A stretch of DNA of 21,853 nt from a virus. The translations under genes were made by a program, and so were the position numbers. The stretch lies in IMG/VR virus record IMGVR_UViG_3300040815_003288, positions 1-21,853 of that record, one strand, 5' to 3'. Of this stretch, positions 1 to 7,113 are shown piece after piece. The notes beneath the pieces were generated by a model. It made no database searches. It had not been told where the DNA came from and saw nothing but the letters and a program-made list of their open reading frames with translations. The number at the start of each line of letters is the position of its first letter. The first letter of the stretch is position 1.

Positions 1-224
1 GAGCAACAGGAGGTGATTATTGGTATGGATTTAATTTAGCTGAAGAAGATTTCTGTGATATGAGAGAAATTGGAGTAATTGATCCAGCTAAAGTAACCCG
101 TACAGCACTTGAAAACGCAGCTTCAGTCGCTGGTACTATTTTGTTAACAGAAGCTGTTGTAGTTGACAAACCAGAAGATAAAAAAGAAGACGCTGGTTTT
201 GGTGACATGATGGGAATGATGTAA
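1..224 (+). CDS. groEL: GroEL-type chaperonin, C-terminal end (5' truncated by window)
   Basis: The last 73 codons of a group I chaperonin (60 kDa Hsp60), read from base 3 to the TAA at 222-224. The segment contains the diagnostic equatorial-domain end: [21 protein letters not shown], followed by a TEAVV stretch, a charged linker and a Gly/Met tail ending GDMMGMM, like the GGM-repeat tail of GroEL. Chaperonins fold client proteins in a double-ring cavity with the GroES lid. The neighbouring genes are phage replication genes, so this is most likely a phage-borne groEL, as reported for some large phages, perhaps serving capsid, tail or polymerase folding. No groES lies downstream; whether one lies upstream cannot be seen. 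Identity is secure; phage versus host origin is inferred from context. Confidence 0.93.
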   Translation, partial: ATGGDYWYGFNLAEEDFCDMREIGVIDPAKVTRTALENAASVAGTILLTEAVVVDKPEDKKEDAGFGDMMGMM

Positions 225-227
225 ACT

Positions 228-485
228 ATGCAAACAGAAATTGTAGAAAAATTAGTTGAAATTGCAGACCGAATGCCACCAGGCGATAAGTGGAAGGTTA
301 AGGGGGTTGAAGAAATTCAATCTTCCTTAACTGACGCTCTAGAGGCATGGTTTCAAGTAGCAACAGTTAAACCTAAAGCGTTTCGACTAGGTTTGGCTGA
401 GGGTAAATTATATGCTATATTAACATCCGAACAAGAAATCAAAGAACCAGAACCAAAGAAATTTAGCATATATGGCGATTACTAA
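228..485 (+). CDS. hypothetical protein, 85 aa
   Basis: Starts three bases after the groEL stop and overlaps the clamp-loader start by 14 bases, so it is very likely co-translated with it. It is a small soluble protein with an amphipathic N-terminal helix (residues 1-15), a mixed centre and an acidic, Pro-rich C-terminal tail (KEPEPKK region). No cysteines, membrane segment or motif is recognised. Its position directly before gp44 hints at a replication-linked role, but nothing in the sequence proves that. Confidence 0.75.
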   Translation: MQTEIVEKLVEIADRMPPGDKWKVKGVEEIQSSLTDALEAWFQVATVKPKAFRLGLAEGKLYAILTSEQEIKEPEPKKFSIYGDY

Positions 486-1410
486 AAGAGAACATTCATT
501 GTGGGTTGAAAAATATCGTTCTAATGATCTTTCTACATATGTAGGAAACGAACAAATAAAGGGTACTATTTCTAAGTACCTAGAACAAAATGATATCCAA
601 AATTTTATTTTCTATGGTCCAGCCGGAACTGGCAAAACTACTCTTGCTAAACTCATTGTTAATAATCTTGACTGCGATTTTCTCTATATTAATGCTTCCG
701 ATGAACGTGGTATTGATACTATTAGGGATAAGGTCCAGGGTTTCTCGTCTGTGGCGTCTTTTAAGCCACTCAAAGTTGTCATCTTGGATGAGGCTGATTT
801 CCTTACTATTCAAGCTCAGGCGTCGTTAAGAAACATTATTGAGACATTTTCCCGCACAACAAGATTTATATTGACGTGTAATTATATTGAAAGAATTATA
901 GATCCACTTCAATCACGTTGTCAAGTACTTAAAATTGTTCCTCCATCTAAACAAGACATTGTTTGGCATCTCGTAGACATTCTTAATAAAGAAAACATTA
1001 GTTGTGGAGCAGATGATTTTAAATTAATTGTTAATCAATTCTACCCCGATGTACGTAAAATGCTTAACTCATTACAAATGAGTGTAGTAGAAGATAAAAT
1101 TGTTATAGACAATAGTGTATTAGTATCTAGTAATTATAAAAATCAAATTCTTAAAGAGTTATGTAAACCAACTTCTAAATCATTTAATAACATCAGACAG
1201 ATTATAGCTGACTCTGGAGTTAGTGATTTTGAAGAACTATTTAGATTTTTATTTGAAAATGTGGACAAATATACCTCTACTGAAGCAGGTATGGTTATTA
1301 TCTATATTGAAGAATATCAATATCATTCTAATTTTAGGATTGATAAAGAAATCAATATAATGGCTCTTATTTCTCGAATATTATCTGTTATTGAAAAAAG
1401 AGTATTATGA
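472..1410 (+). CDS. 44: sliding-clamp loader ATPase, T4 gp44-like
   Basis: AAA+ ATPase of the clamp-loader family (phage T4 gp44, archaeal/eukaryal RFC small subunit). It loads the sliding clamp onto primer-template junctions using ATP. At 312 aa its size matches gp44 (about 319). Visible motifs: the N-terminal WVEKYR signature (residues 11-16), Walker A GPAGTGKTT (49-57), Walker B VILDEAD (103-109), sensor-1 TCN (135-137) and the SRC arginine-finger motif (148-150), all intact. The C-terminal part (from about 230) is the more divergent collar domain. It overlaps the upstream ORF by 14 bases and the next gene through ATGA. The partner small subunit is encoded at 1823-2242. The clamp itself is not in this window. 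Identification is strong from motifs. Confidence 0.95.
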   Translation: MAITKREHSLWVEKYRSNDLSTYVGNEQIKGTISKYLEQNDIQNFIFYGPAGTGKTTLAKLIVNNLDCDFLYINASDERGIDTIRDKVQGFSSVASFKPLKVVILDEADFLTIQAQASLRNIIETFSRTTRFILTCNYIERIIDPLQSRCQVLKIVPPSKQDIVWHLVDILNKENISCGADDFKLIVNQFYPDVRKMLNSLQMSVVEDKIVIDNSVLVSSNYKNQILKELCKPTSKSFNNIRQIIADSGVSDFEELFRFLFENVDKYTSTEAGMVIIYIEEYQYHSNFRIDKEINIMALISRILSVIEKRVL

Positions 1411-1604
1411 GACAATTTCTAAAGTTCACTACAATTTGGATTAGCCAAAACTTAGCCATACCTTTCTGGATGGTAGGTCATGTCCATTTGATGACAACTG
1501 TGTATCAAGATATACATGAAATCATTATGAGTATGGGTATGAATATTGTAGTAGCAATAGGATTTATTTTAGACTATAAACAAAACAAAAACAATGAAAA
1601 ATAA
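1407..1604 (+). CDS. small predicted membrane protein, 65 aa
   Basis: Begins with ATGA overlapping the clamp-loader stop. Two hydrophobic stretches are visible, about residues 7-30 and 38-55, separated by a polar HEII region, and the protein ends in a Lys/Asn-rich tail. This suggests a two-pass inner-membrane protein. It interrupts the gp44-gp62 pair. The function is not recognised. Confidence 0.65.
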   Translation: MRQFLKFTTIWISQNLAIPFWMVGHVHLMTTVYQDIHEIIMSMGMNIVVAIGFILDYKQNKNNEK

Positions 1605-1836
1605 TCAAATGAACATTAACTTAGATTTATCTAAGACAACAACTGTAGAAACTTCAACAGGTAAAAAAGTATGGAGCCAAGGAGTTATTATCCGTAAAGT
1701 ATCTCGCTTTGTAGTTGGAGCAGATGAAGATGCTTTAGTACCAATCCCAGTATTTTATGACGCTGAAACAGGAGAAATTTTGACTGAGACTTTACCTAAG
1801 GAGTTAAGAGAAGAATATACAAATGTCAATCTTTGA
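1594..1836 (+). CDS. hypothetical protein, 80 aa, possible cysteine-less zinc-ribbon relative
   Basis: Short soluble protein that overlaps the genes on both sides. The start at 1594 could equally be the in-frame ATG at 1609. The core reads VIIRKVSRFVVG, then ALVPIPVFYDAETGEI. From memory, phages carry small zinc-ribbon proteins with a similar core (LRKVSK followed by a PIPVF segment) flanked by two CxxCG knuckles. Here the equivalent turns are STGK and ETGE with no cysteine at all, so if the relationship is real, metal binding has been lost. That relationship is a weak inference; the gene itself is supported by tight packing and typical codon use. Confidence 0.7.
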   Translation: MKNNQMNINLDLSKTTTVETSTGKKVWSQGVIIRKVSRFVVGADEDALVPIPVFYDAETGEILTETLPKELREEYTNVNL

Positions 1837-2242
1837 TTGGTTAAAACAAATTACAACTGATAAAAAACCTTGGTCATCTTTCACAAAAGATCAACAAGAA
1901 TCATTCAATTCTTACATGGTTCATCGGTTTGTAAGTATGTATGAGGGATACACTGAGGTCGCTAATCATGGCCAAAGAATCCCATATCCTGAAAAGGAAA
2001 AAACCTACAAGTACTACTGCACCATGTTACCTAAAAGAAATATATTCCTCAAGTATGTTAAGTCTTCTCAAAAAAGACCAAGCAAAGATTTATTACAATA
2101 CATAGCTGATTACTATGTTGTGTCTCTAGGAGAAGCTGAAGATTTTATTTATCTTCTAAAACGAGAAGGAATAGAACACGTTCTTGAAAAGTCAGGAGTT
2201 GACAATAAGGAAATTAAAAGGTTATTAAAAGAAATTAAATGA
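1823..2242 (+). CDS. 62: sliding-clamp loader small subunit, T4 gp62-like
   Basis: The non-ATPase subunit that joins four gp44 subunits to form the phage clamp loader. It resembles T4 gp62 in the segment from residue 65 onward: MLPKR (68-72) and LKYVK (76-80) line up with the AVPRGKRYGKWAKLV stretch of T4 gp62. These are followed by a helical region in both proteins (LLQYIADYYVVSLGEAEDFIYLLKREG here), ending in a Lys/Glu-rich helix. At 139 aa it is shorter than T4 gp62 (187), lacking mainly N-terminal sequence. Its position two genes after gp44 supports the call. The gp62 family is very divergent, so identification relies on both alignment by eye and context. Confidence 0.75.
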   Translation: MSIFDWLKQITTDKKPWSSFTKDQQESFNSYMVHRFVSMYEGYTEVANHGQRIPYPEKEKTYKYYCTMLPKRNIFLKYVKSSQKRPSKDLLQYIADYYVVSLGEAEDFIYLLKREGIEHVLEKSGVDNKEIKRLLKEIK

Positions 2243-2442
2243 GAGAAAAAATTATTAAAGCTTTAAAATCACATGCTCAAGGGCATATTGATAAACATTT
2301 AGCCAATGTTGAAGTATACCTTTCTAATCCAGTTGGAGTAGGTGAACATCCTGATATTATTGAAGCAATTGAAATTGAATTAGAACAAGTAGCTAAATAC
2401 CAGGATCAACTTGACATTATTGAAAAATATTTAAACAAATAA
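2239..2442 (+). CDS. conserved phage hypothetical protein, 67 aa
   Basis: Overlaps the gp62 stop through ATGA. It is predicted almost entirely helical: residues 1-30 and 40-66 form two helices separated by a loop with NPVGVGEHPDI. The pattern (helix, NVEVYL, NPVGxGEHPD, acidic helix) resembles small uncharacterised proteins I recall from marine T4-like phages. The function is unknown. In T4, regA follows gp62, but this sequence shows no resemblance to RegA. Confidence 0.75.
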   Translation: MREKIIKALKSHAQGHIDKHLANVEVYLSNPVGVGEHPDIIEAIEIELEQVAKYQDQLDIIEKYLNK

Positions 2443-2445
2443 GTT

Positions 2446-2733
2446 ATGACAAAAAATAGTGATGTTTATGGAGTTACACATGCTGATTCCTTTATCAAAG
2501 CCTTAGAGAAATCTAAACAACAATATGAGAAACAAACAGGATTTGTTCCTGACTCAATTGTTAACTCTGTTATTAATAAATTTAATGTTCGTGCTAAACA
2601 AGGTTACGAAAAATATAACAACACTTTAGATAGAGATGACTTTACAGTACTTGAGTGGATTGAAAATGCTCAAGAAGAACTAATGGATGGAATTCTCTAT
2701 TTAGAAAAGTTGAAAAAAACATTAGGTGGCTAA
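2446..2733 (+). CDS. MazG-like all-alpha nucleotide pyrophosphohydrolase-type protein, 95 aa
   Basis: The C-terminal half carries the acidic pattern of the MazG/dUTPase-like all-alpha NTP pyrophosphohydrolase superfamily: E70 followed by E77-E78 and D81 (EWxxxxQEELMD). It is preceded by a KQGYEKYNNTLDRDD segment typical of phage members. The usual EExxE helix is not cleanly present upstream, so only half of the metal-binding set is obvious. Such proteins hydrolyse (d)NTPs or alarmone-like nucleotides during infection. It sits four bases after the preceding stop, and its end overlaps the nuclease start. Family assignment is moderately confident; activity is uncertain. Confidence 0.65.
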   Translation: MTKNSDVYGVTHADSFIKALEKSKQQYEKQTGFVPDSIVNSVINKFNVRAKQGYEKYNNTLDRDDFTVLEWIENAQEELMDGILYLEKLKKTLGG

Positions 2734-3682
2734 AAAGAAAAAAATACCTGCTATTGTAAAGCAGATTAAGCAGCATAACTTAAGAGAAGTTAACTATGCT
2801 TTTGAAAAATCAATTTCATACAGCCAGTTCTCAATGTTTACTGCTTGTCCTCATAAGTGGAGTCTCCAATATAAAGACGGTTATTACCACTCTGAATCGT
2901 CTATTCATATGACATTCGGAACTTCGTTACACGAGGCGTTACAACATTATATAACGACTATATACGATGTTAGTGGCGCTGAGGCAGACCGTATCAATAT
3001 AGAGGAGTATTTTGAAGAACGTTTTAGAGAAAACTATTTAAAAGATTATAAATCAAATAAAAATGTTCATTTCTCTGATTCAATTCAAATGAGGGAATTT
3101 TTTGAAGATGGATTAGCCATTATAAATTTTATTAAAAAGAATCGAGGAGGTTATTTTGGGAAACGAGGATGGTATTTAGTAGGATGTGAAGTTCCTATTA
3201 CATTAAATCCTCACTCAAACTATAAAAACATATTCTATAAAGGATATTTAGATGTAGTTTTATATCATGAACCAACTAATAAATTTAAAATTTTAGATAT
3301 TAAAACATCTACTAAAGGTTGGGATGATTATAATAAAAAAGATGAAACTAAACAGATGCAATTGATTTTATATAAAAAGTTTTTTGCCCAACAATTTAAT
3401 GTTTCTGAAGATGATATCGATGTAGAATTTTTTATAGTAAAAAGAAAAGTATGGGAAGACTCACCTTACCCTATATCCAGGGTTCAAGAGTTTAAACCAG
3501 CAAGTGGTAAAGTAAAAATTAATAAAGCAACTAAAGCAATTACTTCATTTATAGAAGAAGTATTTAACTATGATGGATCTTATAAAGACAAAGCATATGA
3601 ACCTAATCCTTCTAAGTTTAATTGTATGTTTTGTCCTTTTAAAGAAGATAAAAATCTTTGCGATAAAGGTTTAACCTTATAG
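2726..3682 (+). CDS. PD-(D/E)XK exonuclease, Cas4/RecB-type, with Fe-S cysteine set
   Basis: A 318-aa RecB/Cas4-family nuclease beginning with GTG at 2726, overlapping the previous stop. The N-terminus has SYSQFSMFTACPHKW with C41. Next comes GTSLHEAL (H69, E70), then the catalytic core D176 (GYLDVVLY) and D191-I-K193 (ILDIKTS), and the QLxLY motif (Q212). Three C-terminal cysteines, C300, C303 and C312, with C41 complete the four-Cys pattern that binds a [4Fe-4S] cluster in Cas4 and AddB. All key residues are present, so it should be an active single-strand DNA exonuclease or endonuclease, perhaps for recombination-dependent replication or host DNA turnover. It is longer than Cas4 (about 200 aa), and no CRISPR genes are near, so a CRISPR role is unlikely. 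Confidence 0.9.
   Translation: MAKKKKIPAIVKQIKQHNLREVNYAFEKSISYSQFSMFTACPHKWSLQYKDGYYHSESSIHMTFGTSLHEALQHYITTIYDVSGAEADRINIEEYFEERFRENYLKDYKSNKNVHFSDSIQMREFFEDGLAIINFIKKNRGGYFGKRGWYLVGCEVPITLNPHSNYKNIFYKGYLDVVLYHEPTNKFKILDIKTSTKGWDDYNKKDETKQMQLILYKKFFAQQFNVSEDDIDVEFFIVKRKVWEDSPYPISRVQEFKPASGKVKINKATKAITSFIEEVFNYDGSYKDKAYEPNPSKFNCMFCPFKEDKNLCDKGLTL
3666..3678. repeat. 13-bp odd palindrome before the RHH gene, possible operator
   Basis: AAGGTT-T-AACCTT, perfectly symmetrical around base 3672, lies in the last codons of the nuclease gene. It is 13 bases upstream of a TATATTTA box and about 46 bases upstream of the ribbon-helix-helix gene. Its position suits an operator for that regulator, but one short AT-rich palindrome could occur by chance. 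Confidence 0.3.
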
Positions 3683-3698
3683 AATCCACATATATTTA
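3670..3698 (+). promoter_or_regulatory. candidate promoter, weaker match
   Basis: TATATTTA at 3691-3698 is identical to the -7-like box of the stronger promoters further downstream in the window. The upstream element is TTTA (3670-3673) at 17 rather than 20 bases, so the -33 match is poor. It lies in one of the window's longer gaps, directly before the regulator gene and the long glycan operon, where a promoter is expected. The start codon is 26 bases past the box. Confidence 0.4.
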
Positions 3699-3724
3699 TA
3701 TACGTTATCAAATAAATAAAAGCT

Positions 3725-3919
3725 ATGACAAATAAAAAAGATATGACATTAACCTCTGTGAAAGTACAGAGTGAGTTATTTGACAATTTCAAAATTGCTT
3801 GTGTTAAGTACAAATTTTCTTTACAAAAACTTGCTGACCGAACAATTCATTTGTATCTTACAGATGAAGATTTTAGAAAAAAAGTACACAGTCACAACAA
3901 TTTAGAAATTAAAGATTAA
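3725..3919 (+). CDS. ribbon-helix-helix-like DNA-binding protein, 64 aa
   Basis: The pattern fits a MetJ/Arc-type ribbon-helix-helix protein. A short beta strand (about residues 8-14, TLTSVKV) is followed by helix 1 (16-28, ELFDNFKIACVKY) and helix 2 (31-45, SLQKLADRTIHLYL), then a basic tail. RHH proteins dimerise and insert the paired strands into the major groove. It sits alone between a promoter-like box and the glycan cassette, two bases before the first glycosyltransferase, so it is likely co-transcribed with the cassette and may control it or itself. The fold is inferred from pattern only. Confidence 0.65.
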   Translation: MTNKKDMTLTSVKVQSELFDNFKIACVKYKFSLQKLADRTIHLYLTDEDFRKKVHSHNNLEIKD

Positions 3920-3921
3920 AA

Positions 3922-5358
3922 ATGGAATCACGTTTTGAATATCTTCCTCCAGAAAAAAGGAAGAAGATTGTTTTTATCTCTGATGATTTAAGAGTTCATT
4001 CAGGTATTGCTACTGTAGCAAGAGAAATAGTGACCCATACTGCCCATCATTTTAATTGGGTAAGTATTGGAGGAGCTGTTAAACATGAAGATGAAGGTAA
4101 GAGATTAGATTTATCTCAAGCTACAAATCAAATGAATGGATTAAAAGATTCATCAGTTATTATGTATCCTGTAAGTGGATATGGAAATCCTGACTTCTTA
4201 AGACAATTAATGGAATTTGAAAAACCAGATGCTATAATGATGATCACTGATCCTCGTTATTATGTTTGGTTATTTCAAATGGAAAATGAGGTTAGAAGAA
4301 AAATTCCTATTGTTTACCTTAACATTTGGGATGATTACCCAGCACCAATGTATAATAAACCTTATTATGAGGCTTGTGATTTATTGATGGGTATTTCAAA
4401 ACAAACAGTAAACATTAATAGACTTGTATTAGGAGATAAAGCTGATAAGAAACTTCTTAAGTATATTCCTCATGGTTTAAATCATCAAATATTTAAACCT
4501 TTGGATAAAAATGATCCTAAATTAATTGAGTTTAAAAAATCAATATTCAAAGGAAAAGATTATGATTTTGCTTTATTGTTTAATTCTAGAAATATTAGAC
4601 GTAAACAAATTCCTGATACTATTTTAGCTTATAGATATTTCATTGATCAGTTACCTAAGGAACAAGCTAAAAAATGTGTGTTAATTCTCCATACTGAAAG
4701 AGTATTAGATCATGGTACTGATTTGGAAGCAGTAATCGAATTACTATTAAACGAAGATCATTACAATGTTGAATTTACTGATGCTAGATTTAACCCAGAA
4801 CAAATGAACTTACTATATAATAGTACAGATGCTCAAATTTTATTAACATCAAATGAAGGTTGGGGATTAAGTATCACAGAAGCTATTTTAGCAGGTAATT
4901 TGATTATTGCTAATGTGACAGGTGGTATGCAAGATCAAATGCGTTTTGAAGATGAGAATGGAGAATGGTTTACCCCAAGCGCTGATATTCCTTCAAACCA
5001 TACTGGTAAATATAAAAAACATGGTGAATGGGCTTATCCAGTATTTCCAACTTCAAGAACATTAGTAGGTTCACCACCAACCCCTTATATTTGGGATGAT
5101 ACATGCCGTCCTGAAGATGCAACTAAACAAATTATGGCTGTATATTCTTTAACTAAAGAAGAAAGACAAGCCAAAGGTTTAAAAGGTAGAGAATGGGCAA
5201 CAAGTGAAGAAGCAGGATTTACATCTTATCATCAAGCAGAAAGAGTAATAGATGCTTTAAATGAGTTATTTGATACTTGGGAACCGAGAGAAAAATATGA
5301 ATTGATAAATGTAAATACTTATCCTGACAGAGTTATAAACCATAAATTATTATATTAA
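3922..5358 (+). CDS. GT-B glycosyltransferase (GT4-like)
   Basis: A 478-aa retaining-type GT-B transferase expected to move a sugar from a nucleotide donor to a glycan. The N-terminal Rossmann domain begins at KKIVFIS with an acceptor-side loop (SGIATVAREIV, residues 27-37). The linker PHGLNHQIF (183-191) is typical of the domain hinge. The C-terminal donor domain holds the EX7E motif E312-GWGLSIT-E320, whose second Glu binds the donor ribose. A long insertion after the motif (about 340-395, Pro/Trp-rich) precedes the C-terminal helix. No signal peptide or membrane segment is present, so it acts in the cytoplasm. It shares a base (TAATG) with the next transferase gene. The donor and acceptor cannot be told from sequence. 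Confidence 0.9.
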   Translation: MESRFEYLPPEKRKKIVFISDDLRVHSGIATVAREIVTHTAHHFNWVSIGGAVKHEDEGKRLDLSQATNQMNGLKDSSVIMYPVSGYGNPDFLRQLMEFEKPDAIMMITDPRYYVWLFQMENEVRRKIPIVYLNIWDDYPAPMYNKPYYEACDLLMGISKQTVNINRLVLGDKADKKLLKYIPHGLNHQIFKPLDKNDPKLIEFKKSIFKGKDYDFALLFNSRNIRRKQIPDTILAYRYFIDQLPKEQAKKCVLILHTERVLDHGTDLEAVIELLLNEDHYNVEFTDARFNPEQMNLLYNSTDAQILLTSNEGWGLSITEAILAGNLIIANVTGGMQDQMRFEDENGEWFTPSADIPSNHTGKYKKHGEWAYPVFPTSRTLVGSPPTPYIWDDTCRPEDATKQIMAVYSLTKEERQAKGLKGREWATSEEAGFTSYHQAERVIDALNELFDTWEPREKYELINVNTYPDRVINHKLLY

Positions 5359-6665
5359 TGAAACCGTTATTCGCAATAAGTTCTGCTTTTGATACCTATT
5401 CTGGCTATGGCGCCCGTTCAAGAGATTTAATTAAAGCCATTATTGAAACTGATAAATACGATGTAGTTTTGCTTTCACAACGTTGGGGCAATACACCATT
5501 TGGGTTCTGTAAAGACAATCCAGAATGGAGTTTTTTACTAGAAAAATTACTTCCTAATAATCAATTAACTAAACAACCTGATATTTGGGCTCAAGTAACT
5601 GTACCTAATGAATTTCAAAGAGTAGGCAAGTTTAATATTGGTTTCACAGCTGGTATTGAAACAACTGTTTGTGCTGCTGAATGGATTGAAGGTTGTAATA
5701 GAATGGACCTAAATATCGTCTCATCAGAACATTCTAAAAATGTATTCTTAAATTCAAAATTTGAAAAAAGAAACAAACAAACTAATGCTTTAGAAGGTAC
5801 AGTTGAATTAACTAAACCTATAGAAGTATTATTTGAAGGAGCAGATTTAAATATTTACAAACATCTTAGTTATGGTACTTATGAAGATAATTTATCTGAA
5901 TTAAGAAACATTAAAGAAAAATTTGCTTACTTATTTGTAGGACATTGGATTCAGGGTGACTTAAATGAGGATAGAAAAAATGTAGGCTTACTAGTTAAAG
6001 CATTTTTTGAAGTATTCAAAAACAAATCTAATAGACCAGCATTAATCTTAAAAACATCTCAAGTAGGTTCATCTTATTTAGATAGAGAAGAAGTAATTAA
6101 AAAAATTAAAAAGATAGCTAAAACTGTAAACTCTAAAAACTTACCTAATGTCTATGTACTTAATGGTGAATTAAGCGATTCAGAAATGAATGAACTTTAT
6201 AACCATCCTAAAGTAAAGGCAATGGTTAGTTTAACTAAAGGAGAAGGTTTTGGACGTCCATTACTTGAGTTTACTACAAGTAAAAAACCACTCTTAACTA
6301 CAGGATGGTCAGGTCATATGGATTTCTTAGATCCTAAATTTACTACTTTACTTAATGGTGAATTAAAAAATGTTCACCCAAGTGCTGCTAATCAATTTTT
6401 ACTTCCTGATTCACAATGGTTTAATCCTGACCATCAACAAGTTGGTTTCTACTTAAAAGATATTTTTGAAAATTATAAAAAATATACTGAGGGAGCTAAG
6501 AAACAAGCCCATAAAACAGAAACAGAATTTAGTTGGGATAAAATGAAAGAAAAAATAGATAATATTTTAACTAAAAATATTCCTGAGTTTCCTAAAGAAG
6601 TAAAATTAGAGATACCTAAATTAAATAAAATACAATTACCTAAATTACAAAAAATAGATGGATAA
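5358..6665 (+). CDS. GT-B glycosyltransferase (GT4-like) with Lys/Pro-rich tail
   Basis: A second GT-B transferase of 435 aa. The N-terminus has FDTYSGYGARSRDLI (residues 11-25), the glycine-rich acceptor-side loop. The hinge is VLFEGADLNIYK (157-168), and the EX7E motif is E296-GFGRPLL-E304. An insertion around 196-207 (WIQGDLNEDRKN) precedes the donor domain. The last 25 residues form an unusual tail with three Pro-Lys units (FPKEVK, IPKLNKI, LPKLQKI), perhaps for membrane or partner contact. It begins on the last base of the preceding stop and overlaps the zinc-ribbon gene by 8 bases. It may act in series with its neighbour on the same glycan. Confidence 0.88.
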   Translation: MKPLFAISSAFDTYSGYGARSRDLIKAIIETDKYDVVLLSQRWGNTPFGFCKDNPEWSFLLEKLLPNNQLTKQPDIWAQVTVPNEFQRVGKFNIGFTAGIETTVCAAEWIEGCNRMDLNIVSSEHSKNVFLNSKFEKRNKQTNALEGTVELTKPIEVLFEGADLNIYKHLSYGTYEDNLSELRNIKEKFAYLFVGHWIQGDLNEDRKNVGLLVKAFFEVFKNKSNRPALILKTSQVGSSYLDREEVIKKIKKIAKTVNSKNLPNVYVLNGELSDSEMNELYNHPKVKAMVSLTKGEGFGRPLLEFTTSKKPLLTTGWSGHMDFLDPKFTTLLNGELKNVHPSAANQFLLPDSQWFNPDHQQVGFYLKDIFENYKKYTEGAKKQAHKTETEFSWDKMKEKIDNILTKNIPEFPKEVKLEIPKLNKIQLPKLQKIDG

Positions 6666-7113
6666 TTTAATAACATGTGAACGTTGCGGGTCAGATGCCT
6701 GTTACGTAGATGAAGTAAACGCTGATATCAAAACATATTTTTGTTATGGATGCGGTTTCCAGACTAATTCATTAATGATTGAAGGTGAAGATTTTTTGGA
6801 ACAACAGAAAGAAAATTTACCCGAACTCTATAAAGACCTATTCCAGAAAGATGAATCAGGAAAATATTGGATGCCCTCAGCAGTTAATGTACCTAGTAAA
6901 GGAATGATATTTGCTAATGGTTCCAATACTAGAGATTGGTATTGGAGTGCTGTAAAAGCCATTCCAGTAACAGAGGAAGAAAAAGAAAAATATCCTATCC
7001 CAGGAAAAAAAGATCAATATTATGAATGGAGAATGGATATGAGTACAATTAAAAACTTCCCTGAACGTGAGTTTATGGATGCCTTGAGTTATGTAGGATT
7101 ACTCCCAGAATGA
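6658..7113 (+). CDS. zinc-ribbon protein, 151 aa
   Basis: The N-terminus carries a C4 zinc ribbon: C7-x2-C10-G and C29-x2-C32-G, spaced 18 residues apart. It is followed by an acidic helical region and a C-terminal domain rich in Trp/Tyr (DWYWSAVKA, then YYEWRMDMS). It contains no glycosyltransferase motifs. Similar zinc-ribbon proteins are, as I recall, found in T4-like marine phages without known function. It is embedded between two glycosyltransferase genes with overlaps on both sides, so it belongs to the same transcript. A role as a nucleic-acid-binding or accessory protein is possible but unproven. Confidence 0.75.
   Translation: MDNLITCERCGSDACYVDEVNADIKTYFCYGCGFQTNSLMIEGEDFLEQQKENLPELYKDLFQKDESGKYWMPSAVNVPSKGMIFANGSNTRDWYWSAVKAIPVTEEEKEKYPIPGKKDQYYEWRMDMSTIKNFPEREFMDALSYVGLLPE

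Noticed and set aside
580-829. Open frames on both strands inside the clamp-loader gene
   Set aside because: They are shadows of a gene with full AAA+ motifs. They have no start context and no recognisable protein features.
2726-3682. CRISPR adaptation (cas4) locus
   Set aside because: No repeat array and no cas1 or cas2 are present. The neighbours are phage replication genes.
3691-3700. TATAAATA on the minus strand (T4 late-promoter sequence) at this and similar TATTTATA sites
   Set aside because: It would drive transcription away from the genes. On the + strand the same bases fit the TTTG-N20-TATATTTA family, which faces the genes.
3580-3813. Minus-strand open frame across the nuclease end and RHH gene
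   Set aside because: It covers two genuine + strand genes and the promoter-like gap. All other genes are on the + strand.
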